A stretch of DNA of 64,000 bases from JASHPR01 sp963778075. Its GTDB lineage: Bacteria > Actinomycetota > Actinomycetes > Streptosporangiales > Streptosporangiaceae. A program made the position numbers and the translations under genes. Location of the stretch: contig CAVZTJ010000001.1 in the NCBI GenBank assembly GCA_963778075.1, positions 620,001-684,000 on the forward strand, in the 5' to 3' direction. Of the stretch, positions 36,578-45,056 are shown one piece after another; the stretch's first letter is position 1, and every line of letters begins with the position of its first letter. The notes under the pieces were generated by a model. That model saw only the letters and a program-made list of their open reading frames with translations. It searched no databases and was not told the DNA's origin.

Positions 36578-38014
36578 TCAGTCGGCTGCCCCGGCCTGGC
36601 CCAGAGCGGCGCGATGCAGACCTGGCCCGACTGGTGCCGGTGGCGCGATCCGCACGGCGAGCAGGTAGAGCACGAAGGCCACGACGCCTCCCACGATCCA
36701 CGAGATATCGACGCCGCCAAGCGAGCTCACCAGCGGCCCGGTGTAGAACTCCTGGCTGATGAACGGGACCTCCGCGGCGACCGCGATGACGTAAGGAATC
36801 AGGCCGCGCCAGATGAAGCCCGGGTACTGGCCGTTAGGCGTGAAGAACGACGGCACGTCGTAGTTGCCGTGCCGGACGATGTAGAAGTCGGCGAGGTTGA
36901 TGGCCGACCACGGGATGAAGACGAACAGGAGAACGCTGAGGAATTCCTCGACCTTGGGCACGAACGAGGTGTAGCCGAAGAGCGCCGCCAGGACGCCCGC
37001 GACGAGCAGCAGGCCACAGCCGACGACGCGCGTGGATATCTTGTCGCGTACATCCCGGAAGCAGCTCGCGATCGTCGCGATGGCCAGCATGCCGGTGTAC
37101 ACGTTCAGCACGTCGGAGCCGATGAGGCTGATCGCCATGATGGGCAGGATCCAGATGCCGCAGATCGTCTTGACGGCAACTGGGACGTTCGAGCCGGCGA
37201 TCGGCAGCAGGCTGCCGATGTAGCCGCCGAGGATGCCAAGGAAGATGGTGGGAATGGCGTTGCCGAGCATGACCGCCCAGAACGGCCCGCGGGCGCGGAC
37301 GTTCTTCGGCAGGTAGCGCGAGTAGTCCGACACGTAGGGCGCCCAGCTGAGCATGTTCGTGGCGGCAAGCGCGACCACCGTCATGAAGAGCGGGAAGCTC
37401 GCCAGGTGGAAGCCGGTCATGCTGTGCGGGAAGTGATGGCTGCTTCCGTAGATCGCCGTCTGGATGATGACCACGATGAACGTGGCGACGAGAATCAGGA
37501 ACATCCACCGCTGCCAGCGATGCACCCAGTCGTACCCGTACAGCGCGAGAAACGCGACGGGTATGGCCACGATGATGATCCAGACCGGGATGCTGACGCT
37601 CGAGATCATCACGTTCATGGACTGCGCCTGGACGACCATCTGGGCTGCCAGGTAACCGAAGTCGAGCACGACGGAGGCGGCCAGGACGAACAGGGATCCG
37701 TAGAACCCGAACTGAGCGCGGCTCTGGATCATCTGCGGGACGCCGAGTCTCGGGCCCTGCACCGCGTGGAAGCCGACCAGCAGCAGCCCAAGGACCGTGC
37801 CGATAGCCCACGCGAGAACGCCCCAGAAGAAGTTCCCGACGATCTCGACCGCGATCGCCCCGAGCAAGATGCCCAGGATCGTCAGCGTCGCGCTGAACCA
37901 CAGCGTGAACTGATCGCGCACCCGCCCGTGACGTTCGTCCTCGGGGACGTAGTCAATCGAGCGGACCTCGATCTCACCGAGCTTTTCGCTGGAACTCGCC
38001 CTCACGTCAGACAT
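36578..38014 (-). CDS. NCS1-family nucleobase/hydantoin/vitamin permease
   Basis: A 478-aa inner-membrane symporter with twelve predicted helices. Landmarks include FSATLTILG (helix 1), GVPQMIQSRAQFGFYGS, LSWAPYVSDYSRYLPK and FIPWSAINLADFYIVRHGNY. NCS1 proteins import cytosine, uracil, hydantoins, allantoin and, in yeast, pyridoxine. ATG 38014 is chosen from family alignment; a GAGGAG site lies 10 nt upstream. It is first in the minus-strand operon, behind a TTGACA promoter at 38254. It is the probable importer for the island's substrate. Confidence 0.9.
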   Translation of the reverse strand: MSDVRASSSEKLGEIEVRSIDYVPEDERHGRVRDQFTLWFSATLTILGILLGAIAVEIVGNFFWGVLAWAIGTVLGLLLVGFHAVQGPRLGVPQMIQSRAQFGFYGSLFVLAASVVLDFGYLAAQMVVQAQSMNVMISSVSIPVWIIIVAIPVAFLALYGYDWVHRWQRWMFLILVATFIVVIIQTAIYGSSHHFPHSMTGFHLASFPLFMTVVALAATNMLSWAPYVSDYSRYLPKNVRARGPFWAVMLGNAIPTIFLGILGGYIGSLLPIAGSNVPVAVKTICGIWILPIMAISLIGSDVLNVYTGMLAIATIASCFRDVRDKISTRVVGCGLLLVAGVLAALFGYTSFVPKVEEFLSVLLFVFIPWSAINLADFYIVRHGNYDVPSFFTPNGQYPGFIWRGLIPYVIAVAAEVPFISQEFYTGPLVSSLGGVDISWIVGGVVAFVLYLLAVRIAPPAPVGPGLHRAALGQAGAAD

Positions 38015-38224
38015 GTAGGAAGCTCCTCTCCCCTGTGCCACGTGTGGATATCTGAGTAGTGGGTGACCTCCCGGCCGAAGCCTGGATCGCTCGATGTCGG
38101 CCCTGAATTGACTTGTGCGAAAGGACACCGGCGCGGAGCCGACGGCCACGAATCCCCTCCAGGCCAGCAAGGACAGACGGTCCTGCCGGACTGGCGAAAG
38201 CATCCCTGACCGCAGACAGGCCAG

Positions 38225-38254
38225 ACACTACAATCACTTGGTGTGGACTGTCAA
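38225..38254 (-). promoter_or_regulatory. Promoter with GTTGACAG motif, for the NCS1 operon
   Basis: On the minus strand TTGACA (38254-38249) and TAGTGT (38230-38225) are 18 bp apart. The -35 lies inside GTTGACAG, shared with four other sites in the island. A leader of about 200 nt precedes the permease start. Confidence 0.6.
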
Positions 38255-38346
38255 CAATCGTCAGTAGACTTGCCGACCCGCCCTCGCACGCTCGTTTGTG
38301 ACGCTACCGGCCGGTCCAGCGAAGGCTCCATGTCTATAGCTAACAG

Positions 38347-38376
38347 TTGACAGCAGGCGGCCAGCAATGCTGGAAT
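38347..38376 (+). promoter_or_regulatory. Promoter with GTTGACAG motif, for the ALDH/Fe-ADH unit
   Basis: TTGACA at 38347-38352 and TGGAAT at 38371-38376 are 18 bp apart. The surrounding CAGTTGACAGC and TGCTGGAATC match the promoter at 41506 in sequence and spacing. About 300 nt of leader follow before the coding start. Confidence 0.6.
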
Positions 38377-38413
38377 CGCCGTGACCTTCCCCGTTCGCTG
38401 GCAGGGGTGCGCT

Positions 38414-38460
38414 GTGACCGTTGATGAGCACAGCAACGTGGGCCCGAGCGTGCGTTGCTC
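38414..38460 (+). pseudogene. Short remnant resembling the start of the 41576 amidohydrolase
   Basis: GTGACCGTTGATGAGCAC here parallels GTGACCATTGATGCGCAC at 41576, both about 40 bp after a TGGAAT -10 box and a GGGGTG site. The encoded MTVDEHSNVG compares with MTIDAHMHVG; one histidine of the HxH metal motif is lost. Similarity fades after about 35 bases. It suggests that this intergenic region arose from a duplicated promoter-plus-gene start. Confidence 0.45.
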
Positions 38461-38672
38461 GACCTGTCCCTTCACGCCAGTACCCTGGCGGCGTCTCCTG
38501 CCGGTGTCAGCGCCGGGCCAGCCATCCATCCCGTGATGCACGCAGGTGGCCGCCAGTGCGGGGGCCCGTTCGCGTGGCCGGAGCACCTGGCAGGCCGCGG
38601 AGCCGCTGCCGCTGGCGGGTCAGAGGTCGTGAAACGGGCGCAGATCAATGATGGGGAAGGCAGGGCGATTGC

Positions 38673-40175
38673 ATGACTGCAGATCCGGTGGCTGCTTATG
38701 TGGCGGGCCGCGAATTCCGGATGCTGATCGACGGGGAGTTCGCCGACGCCGGGCAGGCCGCAGTCAGCGAGGTGATCGACCCGTCCACGGGCCGCGTCGT
38801 CGGGGAGGTGCCGGTGGCGTCTCCGGCGGACGTGACCGCCGCGGTGGCCGCGGCGAGCGCGGCGCAGCCCGCCTGGCAGGCGCTGGGCATCGACGGCCGA
38901 GCCGAATGCTTCCGCCGCTTCGGCGAGCTGCTGAGCGAGCGGCGCGAAGAACTCGCGATGCTGGACGCGCTGGACTCGGGCAATCCGGTGCGCGCGATGC
39001 GCATCGACATCGACTTGTGCAAGCCGTATCTGGCGGGCTGGCCGCAACTGGCCCGCTGGCTGTCCGGCGAGGTGATCCCCGGCAGCCCCGGCCGCCTGCA
39101 CTACACGACGTACCGGCCGTACGGGGTCGTGGGACGGATCACTGCGTTCAACCATCCGGTGATGTTCGCCGCGACACGGCCGCTGCCGGCGCTGATTACC
39201 GGCAACACGGTGGTGCTCAAGCCGGCTCCGCAGGTATCGCTCTCCTCGCTGGCGCTTGCCCAGCTGTTCGCTGACGCGTTCCCGCCGGGGGTGGTCAACG
39301 TGGTGACTGGAGGCGCCGAGGCCGGTGACGCGCTGGTAAGCCACCCGGCCGTGAAGCGGCTCGCCTTCACCGGCTCGGTTCCCACCGGCCTGGTCATCCA
39401 GCGCCGGGCGGCCGAGTCCGGTCACGTCAAGCACATCTCGCTGGAGCTGGGCGGCAAGAACGCGATGGTCGTGTTCCCCGATGCGGACATCGAGGAGGCG
39501 GTGGCCGGTGCGATCTTCGGGATGAACTTCACGACGTGCCAGGGCCAGTCCTGCGGGTCCAATTCGCGGGTGCTGGTGCACCGGCGCAGCTACGACGAAT
39601 TCGTCGCCCGCACGGCCGAGCAGCTTCGCGGCTTCACGGTTGGCGTTGCCTACGACGACAACACCGACATGGGCCCGCTGGTCAGCGCCCAGCAGTACGA
39701 ACGGGTCAACCGCTACCTCGAGGCGGGCGTGCGGGAGGGCGCCACGCTCGTGACGGGCGGCGAGCACCCGGAGGGCGCGCCATCGGGCGGCTACTACGTG
39801 ACTCCGGCCGTCTTCGCCGACGTCCGGGGAGAAATGTCGATCGCCCGTGAGGAGATCTTCGGGCCGGTGATCAGCATCCTGCCGTGGGATGACTACGACC
39901 AGATGATCGAGCTGGCGAATGCCGTGGACCTCGGCCTCACCGCCAGCGTATGGACCAGGGACCTGGACCTGGCACACCAGACCGCCGACCGGCTGGACGC
40001 CGGGTATGTCTGGGTAAACGACAGCACCATCCACTACTTCGGCACCCCGTTCGGCGGCACGAAGGACAGCGGGATCGGCCGCGAGGAAGGCCGCGACGAG
40101 CTGTTCAGCTACCTGGAGACCAAGGCGGTGCACCTGAAGCTGGGTGACCCGCGCGCCGCGTTCACGCGGATGTAA
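38673..40175 (+). CDS. Aldehyde dehydrogenase, second of the island
   Basis: A 500-aa ALDH-superfamily member with Glu in LELGGKNAMVV and nucleophile Cys in CQGQSCGSNSR. ITAFNHPV is the cofactor segment and FTGSVPTG the nucleotide loop. It is clearly diverged from the minus-strand aldehyde dehydrogenase. It forms a unit with the Fe-alcohol dehydrogenase 50 bp downstream, a pairing that would take an alcohol through aldehyde to acid. A hairpin lies between them. Confidence 0.93.
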   Translation: MTADPVAAYVAGREFRMLIDGEFADAGQAAVSEVIDPSTGRVVGEVPVASPADVTAAVAAASAAQPAWQALGIDGRAECFRRFGELLSERREELAMLDALDSGNPVRAMRIDIDLCKPYLAGWPQLARWLSGEVIPGSPGRLHYTTYRPYGVVGRITAFNHPVMFAATRPLPALITGNTVVLKPAPQVSLSSLALAQLFADAFPPGVVNVVTGGAEAGDALVSHPAVKRLAFTGSVPTGLVIQRRAAESGHVKHISLELGGKNAMVVFPDADIEEAVAGAIFGMNFTTCQGQSCGSNSRVLVHRRSYDEFVARTAEQLRGFTVGVAYDDNTDMGPLVSAQQYERVNRYLEAGVREGATLVTGGEHPEGAPSGGYYVTPAVFADVRGEMSIAREEIFGPVISILPWDDYDQMIELANAVDLGLTASVWTRDLDLAHQTADRLDAGYVWVNDSTIHYFGTPFGGTKDSGIGREEGRDELFSYLETKAVHLKLGDPRAAFTRM

Positions 40176-40194
40176 GCCGGCCGCTACGGCCGGC
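40176..40194 (+). terminator. Small GC-rich hairpin between ALDH and Fe-ADH
   Basis: GCCGGCCG pairs with CGGCCGGC around a 3-nt loop immediately after the stop codon. It may reduce, rather than stop, transcription into the next gene. Confidence 0.45.
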
Positions 40195-40225
40195 AGCACG
40201 GCAGCAAGAGGCAGGTGACGGACGT

Positions 40226-41341
40226 TTGAGCCCGAGCGAGTTCTCAGTCGGCACGAAGGTCATCAGCGGGCTGGGCAGCCTTGCCCGGCTCGCCAGCGAA
40301 GTGGAGCAGTCCGGCGCGCGCCGGCTCGCGGTGGTCGCAGACCGGGGCGTGGCCGACGCTGGCCTGCTGGCCGAGGTGCTGCAGGGTGTGGACAGCGGCG
40401 CGATCGCTGTCACGCTGCTGGTCGACCCGGATCCGGATGTGGCGGCGGCGGAGCACGCGGCCGCCGCGGCCCGTGCAGCCGGGTGCGACCTGGTGCTGGC
40501 CGTTGGCGGCGGGAGCGCCCTGGCCGTGGGAAAGGCCACCGCGATCCGGCTGACCAATGACGACCGCATCGACGCCTACCAGGGCGTTAACCAGGTCCCG
40601 GCGCCTCCGGCACCGACGATCGCGATCCCGACCACGGCGGGCAGCGGCAGCGAGGTGTCCAAGGTGCTGGTCCTGCACGAACCCGGCAGGAAGGACGAGC
40701 TCGTCGTGCGGGCCGACGGCTGCGAGCCGCGCGCCGCCATCCTCGACGGGACCGTGCTGCGAAGGCTTCCCCGTGATCCGCTCCTGTATGCGGGGCTCGA
40801 CGCCTTGTCGCACGCGATGGAGGCTCAGTGGGCCAGGCGAGGATCCTGGTTCACGGCCGCACTCGGCGAGGCCGCCGCACGGGAGATCATAGAGGTCCTC
40901 CCCGAAGCCGCGGAGGGAGCGCGCAACGGCGCGAACAGCGGCGGGGACAATGACGAATCCCTGCAGCGCCTGATCGATGCGAGCTGCGCAGCGAACATGG
41001 CCTGCGGTAACAGCGGGCTCACCCTCGTGCACGCGCTCTCAACGGCGCCGTCTGTGCACCTGCCGCACGGGCTGAAGAACGGCATCCTGCTGCCCTATGT
41101 CGCGCGCTTCAACGAGGAGGGCTCCGCGCCCGCGACGGGGTCGCTGATTGCGCAGATCGGGCCCCTCTACCGCACGCTCGGCTTCCGGCCGGTGTTTCCG
41201 TCGGGCCTGGCTGAGACCGGCGCGGCGGACGCGATGGTGGCGGCCAGTTCGGGTCACCCGTTCCGGGCGAACAACGTCCGGGAATCCGGCGATGCCGAGC
41301 TCTTCGGGATGCTGGAGGAGGCCGGCCTGCCGCGGAGGTGA
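40226..41341 (+). CDS. Iron-containing (group III) alcohol dehydrogenase
   Basis: A 371-aa enzyme. The N-terminal nucleotide domain has AVGGGSALAVGKA and PTTAGSGSEVSK. Metal ligands are Asp and His of GLDALSHAMEA, and the histidines in LVHAL and LPHGLKNG. Family members include maleylacetate reductase and lactaldehyde or methanol dehydrogenases, so the substrate is open. TTG start at 40226 is the only good choice, preceded by GGTGACGG. Co-directional with the aldehyde dehydrogenase. Confidence 0.88.
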   Translation: MSPSEFSVGTKVISGLGSLARLASEVEQSGARRLAVVADRGVADAGLLAEVLQGVDSGAIAVTLLVDPDPDVAAAEHAAAAARAAGCDLVLAVGGGSALAVGKATAIRLTNDDRIDAYQGVNQVPAPPAPTIAIPTTAGSGSEVSKVLVLHEPGRKDELVVRADGCEPRAAILDGTVLRRLPRDPLLYAGLDALSHAMEAQWARRGSWFTAALGEAAAREIIEVLPEAAEGARNGANSGGDNDESLQRLIDASCAANMACGNSGLTLVHALSTAPSVHLPHGLKNGILLPYVARFNEEGSAPATGSLIAQIGPLYRTLGFRPVFPSGLAETGAADAMVAASSGHPFRANNVRESGDAELFGMLEEAGLPRR

Positions 41342-41505
41342 TCGAGGACCAGCCGATGTCCTCCGGCGGCATGCCTGGCTCTGCGGGATGCCGGTCACCG
41401 TGATGCGCATTCCGCAGCCCGACCTAGGTCGCGCTGCCGCTCCCATCAACCCCGGGACAGCCGTCCCCATGCCGCGCGGGGTCGCTAGTTGTCATCAGCT
41501 AGCAG

Positions 41506-41535
41506 TTGACAGCTAACCCGATTCGGTGCTGGAAT
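41506..41535 (+). promoter_or_regulatory. Promoter with GTTGACAG motif, for the amidohydrolase unit
   Basis: TTGACA at 41506-41511 and TGGAAT at 41530-41535 have an 18-bp spacer. The -35 lies in TAGCAGTTGACAGCTA, whose TAGC/GCTA arms form an inverted repeat, a plausible regulator site. About 35 nt to the GTG start. Confidence 0.65.
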
Positions 41536-41575
41536 CAGCCGAAGGAAGCTGCCTCTCGTCACCTGGGGTGAATCT

Positions 41576-42289
41576 GTGACCATTGATGCGCACATGCATG
41601 TCGGCGAGTTCCCGTTGTTCAATGTGCGCCTCGATGCCGAGGGACTGGCCGGAATTTTCAGCAAGCATCAGATCCACGCCGGCATGGTCTTCCACCCCAA
41701 CAACGCCATGGTCCGCGAGGTCATTGAGGGAATCGAGCCGGCCTACGGCTTCTACTGGGCGAACCCCAAGCAGCCTGGCTTCGTCGAGGAGGCCGCCACC
41801 TTCCTCGATCATCCTAAATTCCTCGGGGTCAAGATGCACCCGCTGCTGGACGGGTATCACCCCAACGACCCGCTGGTTCACCCGCTGATCGAGCTTCTCG
41901 TGGAGCGGGACATTCCGGTGCTGATCCACTGCGGGCACCCGATATTCACCCTGCCGTGGAGCATCGAGGAGCTCATCGTTAACTTCCCCGAGGCCAAGGT
42001 GATTCTTGGCCACATGGGCCACGGCAACATCATCTACATCAATGCCTGTATCGACATCGCAGACCGGCATCCCAACGTCTACCTGGAAACATCCGGTATG
42101 CCGGAGCACGCGAAGATCGCCGCAGCAGTCGAGCGGGTCGGTCATCGCGTGCTGTACGGATCGGACGCCCCGTTCCACGATCCGTCGGTTGAGATGCTGA
42201 AGGTCAAGGTGAGCGGGCTGGACGACGCCGGCGTGCAAGCGGTTCTGCACGATAACGCTCAGCGTCTCTTCTTCGGTGGAAAGGACTAG
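41576..42289 (+). CDS. Amidohydrolase-2 family TIM-barrel hydrolase
   Basis: A compact 237-aa metal enzyme. DAHMHVGEF gives the HxH pair, LIHCGHPIF and ILGHMGHGN supply further histidines, and LYGSDAPFHD the aspartate. The family includes decarboxylases (ACMSD), lactonases and amide hydrolases, so the reaction is not fixed. The GTG start follows GGGGTGAAT. It stops 6 bp before the aminotransferase, forming a two-gene unit under the 41506 promoter. Confidence 0.85.
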   Translation: MTIDAHMHVGEFPLFNVRLDAEGLAGIFSKHQIHAGMVFHPNNAMVREVIEGIEPAYGFYWANPKQPGFVEEAATFLDHPKFLGVKMHPLLDGYHPNDPLVHPLIELLVERDIPVLIHCGHPIFTLPWSIEELIVNFPEAKVILGHMGHGNIIYINACIDIADRHPNVYLETSGMPEHAKIAAAVERVGHRVLYGSDAPFHDPSVEMLKVKVSGLDDAGVQAVLHDNAQRLFFGGKD

Positions 42290-42295
42290 CCAGGA

Positions 42296-43453
42296 ATGCG
42301 CGATCCGGATTTCACGCTAACCGCAGGCCCCACGGCGGCATCCCCGGCCACGCTTGCGGCGCTTGGCAGCCCGATTACGTATCACTACGACCCGGTCTTC
42401 CTTGATGCCTTCCGGCGCACCGAGGCGAAGGTCGGACAGGTGTTCCAGACGCAGAACGAAATCATCCTGCTGCAGGGCGAGGCCGTCCTCGGCCTGGAGG
42501 CGGCGGCCCGCTCGCTCGTACGCCCCGGGATGCGGGTGCTGAACCTGGCGTCCGGGGTCTTCGGCAAGGGCATGGGCACCCGGCTCAAGGCGCTGGGCGC
42601 GGACGTGGCCGAGCTGGAGGTCGCGTACAACGACGTGGTCGATCCGGGGGCAGTGGCCGACTACCTCGACGCCCACCCGGGAGTTGAGCTGGTGGCCGTG
42701 GTCCATTCGGAGACGCCGTCGGGAACCCTGCACGACTGCTCGGCGATTGGGCCGATCGCGCGGGCGCACGGCGCGGTGACGCTGGTGGATGCCGTGTCCT
42801 CGCTGGGCGGCGTGCCGTTCGAGGTGGACGCCTGGCAGCTGGACGTATGCGTGGCCGGCCCGCAGAAGTGCCTGGCCGGGCCCCCCGGTATCGCGCTGGT
42901 CTCGGTCAGCGGCGCGGCGTGGAAGATGATCGAAGCGAACCCCGATGCGCCGCGGGCCTCGTACCTGTCGCTGCTGGACTGGCGCGAGCGATGGCACGGC
43001 GAGGGCCGGTTCCCGTTCACGCCGCTGGTGAACGACATCAACGGCCTTGAGGCCGCGTGCGACCAGCTGCTCGAAGAAGGGCTGGAGGCCGCGTTCGCCC
43101 GCCACCACCGCGCCGGGGCGGCGTGCCGGGCCGGGGTTAAAGCGATGGGCCTGGAGATCTGGCCGAGGACCGAGGAAATCGCGGCCGCCTGCGTGACCGC
43201 GATCAAGGTTCCCGACGGGATAGATCATGAGGCCGTCCGGGCTCACGCGAGGGCTAACTATGGCGTGATGATCTCCCACGGGCAGGGCGCCGGAAACCTC
43301 GTCCGGATCGGTCACATGGGCCCGTCCGCCAACCCGATGTATCCGGTGGTCGGGCTGGCGGCACTGGGCCGCACCCTGGTCGACCTTGGTGCCGACGTCC
43401 GCATCGGCGAGGGCCTCGAAGCCGCGCTTGCCGTGCTCGCCGACGGCCGCTAG
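42296..43453 (+). CDS. Class V aminotransferase (PucG / pyridoxamine-pyruvate type)
   Basis: The 385-aa fold-type I PLP enzyme has LTAGPTAASPATLAALGSP near the N-terminus, HSETPSGTLHD, the cofactor Asp in LVDAVSSLGG and the Schiff-base lysine in AGPQKCLAGPPG. C-terminal RIGHMG is conserved. Close relatives are alanine- or ureidoglycine-glyoxylate aminotransferases and pyridoxamine-pyruvate aminotransferase. Both fit an N-heterocycle pathway: purine ring degradation or vitamin B6 breakdown. The sequence alone does not separate them. Confidence 0.88.
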   Translation: MRDPDFTLTAGPTAASPATLAALGSPITYHYDPVFLDAFRRTEAKVGQVFQTQNEIILLQGEAVLGLEAAARSLVRPGMRVLNLASGVFGKGMGTRLKALGADVAELEVAYNDVVDPGAVADYLDAHPGVELVAVVHSETPSGTLHDCSAIGPIARAHGAVTLVDAVSSLGGVPFEVDAWQLDVCVAGPQKCLAGPPGIALVSVSGAAWKMIEANPDAPRASYLSLLDWRERWHGEGRFPFTPLVNDINGLEAACDQLLEEGLEAAFARHHRAGAACRAGVKAMGLEIWPRTEEIAAACVTAIKVPDGIDHEAVRAHARANYGVMISHGQGAGNLVRIGHMGPSANPMYPVVGLAALGRTLVDLGADVRIGEGLEAALAVLADGR

Positions 43454-43460
43454 CCGCGCA

Positions 43461-43537
43461 GCGGTCAGCTCGCGGTGCCGCTGGCGGTCAGCTCGCGGTG
43501 CCGCTGGCGGTCAGCTCGCGGTGCCGCTGGCGGTCAG
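43461..43537. repeat. 23-bp tandem repeat, 3.3 copies, at the GntR 3' end
   Basis: Three identical 23-bp units (43461-43483, 43484-43506, 43507-43529) and an 8-bp partial unit. On the minus strand each unit encodes the last residues SGTAS and a TGA stop. Because 23 is not a multiple of three, repeats after the first lie beyond the regulator stop. Probably a recent slippage expansion. Confidence 0.95.
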
Positions 43538-44203
43538 GGTGTCCCAGTCCTGCGCACTGAGGGATTCCCGCAGGCGCTCGCCGGGGACCCGGACGTGCGC
43601 CGCCGCCAGCGCGGCGGCCTCGTCCGCGTCGCGCTCCCTGATGGCCGCGAGGATCGCGCGGTGCTCGCTGACGGAGTTCTCCAGGTTGCCGCGCAGGGCC
43701 AGCGTCTGCGGCTGGAACCGGCCGGTCTCGGCGACCAGGCGCCGGTGCACCTCCACCAGCTTCTCGTTTCCGCTGAGCTCGCACAGCAAGTTATGGAACG
43801 AGACGTTGGCCGCGAAGAAGTCAGCGACCGCGTCGTTCTTCGCGTGCGCGGCCATCTTGTCCACGAGCTCGCTGAGACTATCCAGGTCCGACTCGGATAC
43901 CCGCGGCACTGCCAGCCTGACGGCGAGGACCTCCAGCGCTTCCCGTACCTGGTAGGCGTCGACCAGCTCGCGCGGCGTGATCGCCCGGACCTCGGCGCCG
44001 CGGCGCGGCCGCACGGTCACAAGGCCGTCGGCCGCGAGCCTGCCCATCGCCTCGCGGATCGGGCCCCTGCTGACCGACAGCTGCTTGGACAGCGCTACCT
44101 CAGACAGCTCGGTGCCAGGCGGCAGGCGATTCGCCATGATCTCGGCGTGAAGGTGCTCATACACCCGTTGCCACAGCGTTGAGTTGTCAAATGCCGGAGT
44201 CAC
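43511..44203 (-). CDS. GntR-family regulator with FCD ligand domain
   Basis: A 230-aa FadR-subfamily regulator. The winged HTH (about 10-75) has LSEVALSKQLSVSRGPIREA and VRPRRGAEVR. The all-helical FCD domain (about 85-225) has the metal/ligand-binding residues typical of the family: Asp/His in the FFAANVSFHNLLCEL helix and later histidine-containing helices. It sits in the centre of the catabolic island, convergent with the aminotransferase and divergent from the LLM operon. I infer that it controls the GTTGACAG-bearing promoters and responds to a pathway acid. Its own promoter lacks a clear copy of that motif. Confidence 0.88.
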   Translation of the reverse strand: MTPAFDNSTLWQRVYEHLHAEIMANRLPPGTELSEVALSKQLSVSRGPIREAMGRLAADGLVTVRPRRGAEVRAITPRELVDAYQVREALEVLAVRLAVPRVSESDLDSLSELVDKMAAHAKNDAVADFFAANVSFHNLLCELSGNEKLVEVHRRLVAETGRFQPQTLALRGNLENSVSEHRAILAAIRERDADEAAALAAAHVRVPGERLRESLSAQDWDTLTASGTAS

Positions 44204-44660
44204 CGGGCCTCCCTAGATCAGTGATTCCTTGGGTTCAACGGTCGCAGCCGATCGCTGAACGTCCAGTTGTGGCGCTGATAGAGCGGTTGTGCCAGACGCA
44301 CGCTGCCATGGCCAGCACGGGCTGGGCGACGCGCCTGCTCGCACGGCACGATCTGGTCGCGCAGCGCTAGGCACAGCTTCAGCCCCCAGTACTAGCGGTT
44401 GTGGGCGGCGCAGTAACCGTCGTTCGCTCACCCGGTAAGGATCAGTGGCGCAACGGCCCTGGGCCGCTCGCGTTGGCCAGGTTCCTCGGACAGTCAGGGA
44501 AACAGGTGCCCCGGCCGCGCCATAAGGAAGGTATCCGCATCTACGTTCACAAACGACCATGGATGCCCCTCCCCCTCATGTCGTGACCGGCCCGGCACGC
44601 CAACGTCGGCCGGATGGGATCACTGACCTAGGCACGCCGCTGGAGCAATTGCTTATCTAG
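44204..44660. other. Intergenic DNA between GntR and the LLM operon, first part
   Basis: About 460 bp without a credible gene; short open frames have poor codon structure and no recognisable product. It probably contains the GntR promoter. Confidence 0.5.
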
Positions 44661-44670
44661 CTGTTGACAG
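44661..44670 (+). promoter_or_regulatory. CTGTTGACAG motif, distal copy
   Basis: The identical decamer occurs at 44991-45000. The wider context TAGCTGTTGACAG resembles the sites at 38340 and 41500. No well-placed -10 follows, so it is more likely an operator or a decayed promoter. Confidence 0.5.
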
Positions 44671-44744
44671 ATTACAGTTGGAACCTGACACAGACTATCA
44701 TGTGTCGGGCGAGGCGGAGTCCGTCGCCAGCGCGGAGAGGCGGG

Positions 44745-44900
44745 CGGCCCGGATGTCAGATCGCGGCCTGTGCCGGATGGCCTTATGACCTATCACACGG
44801 CCCGGCGCTCCCCGGCGCTTCGCATCGATCACACCCCCCGGCGCTCGCCCGGCGCTTCGCATCACCCAACACACCGCCCGGTGCTCCCCCGGGCGTTTCG
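44745..44900. repeat. Imperfect repeats rich in CGGCGC / GCTTCGCAT
   Basis: Two to three imperfect direct repeats of about 38 bp share GGCGCTTCGCATC and ACAC-C-CCCGG-GCTC elements. They contain CCGGCGC palindromes able to form hairpins. The array lies between the two CTGTTGACAG sites. It resembles REP-like intergenic sequence; other copies outside the window are not visible. Confidence 0.55.
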
Positions 44901-44993
44901 GCGGGCCACCGCCGATCCGCACCTCCTTCTGTGCGCCGTGTAATGGCGCACTCACGAGCGGGCCAGGCTTGGCACTTCGCCATGAGTCATCTG

Positions 44994-45023
44994 TTGACAG
45001 CCGGCAGTTTTGCGACTTACGTT
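44994..45023 (+). promoter_or_regulatory. Promoter with CTGTTGACAG, for the LLM/molybdenum-hydroxylase operon
   Basis: TTGACA at 44994-44999 and TACGTT at 45018-45023 have an 18-bp spacer, identical to the spacing at 38347 and 41506. The GGAGGA ribosome site and ATG at 45057 follow, leaving a leader of about 27 nt. Confidence 0.65.
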
Positions 45024-45056
45024 GGCCCCGGAGTCTGAGCGATCCCCGGAGGACAC

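Noticed and set aside
44401..44586. A 61-codon plus-strand small protein
   Set aside because: No ribosome site, poor codon periodicity and no recognisable family.
44745..44900. CRISPR array in the intergenic region
   Set aside because: Repeats are imperfect and adjoining, with no regular spacers and no cas genes.
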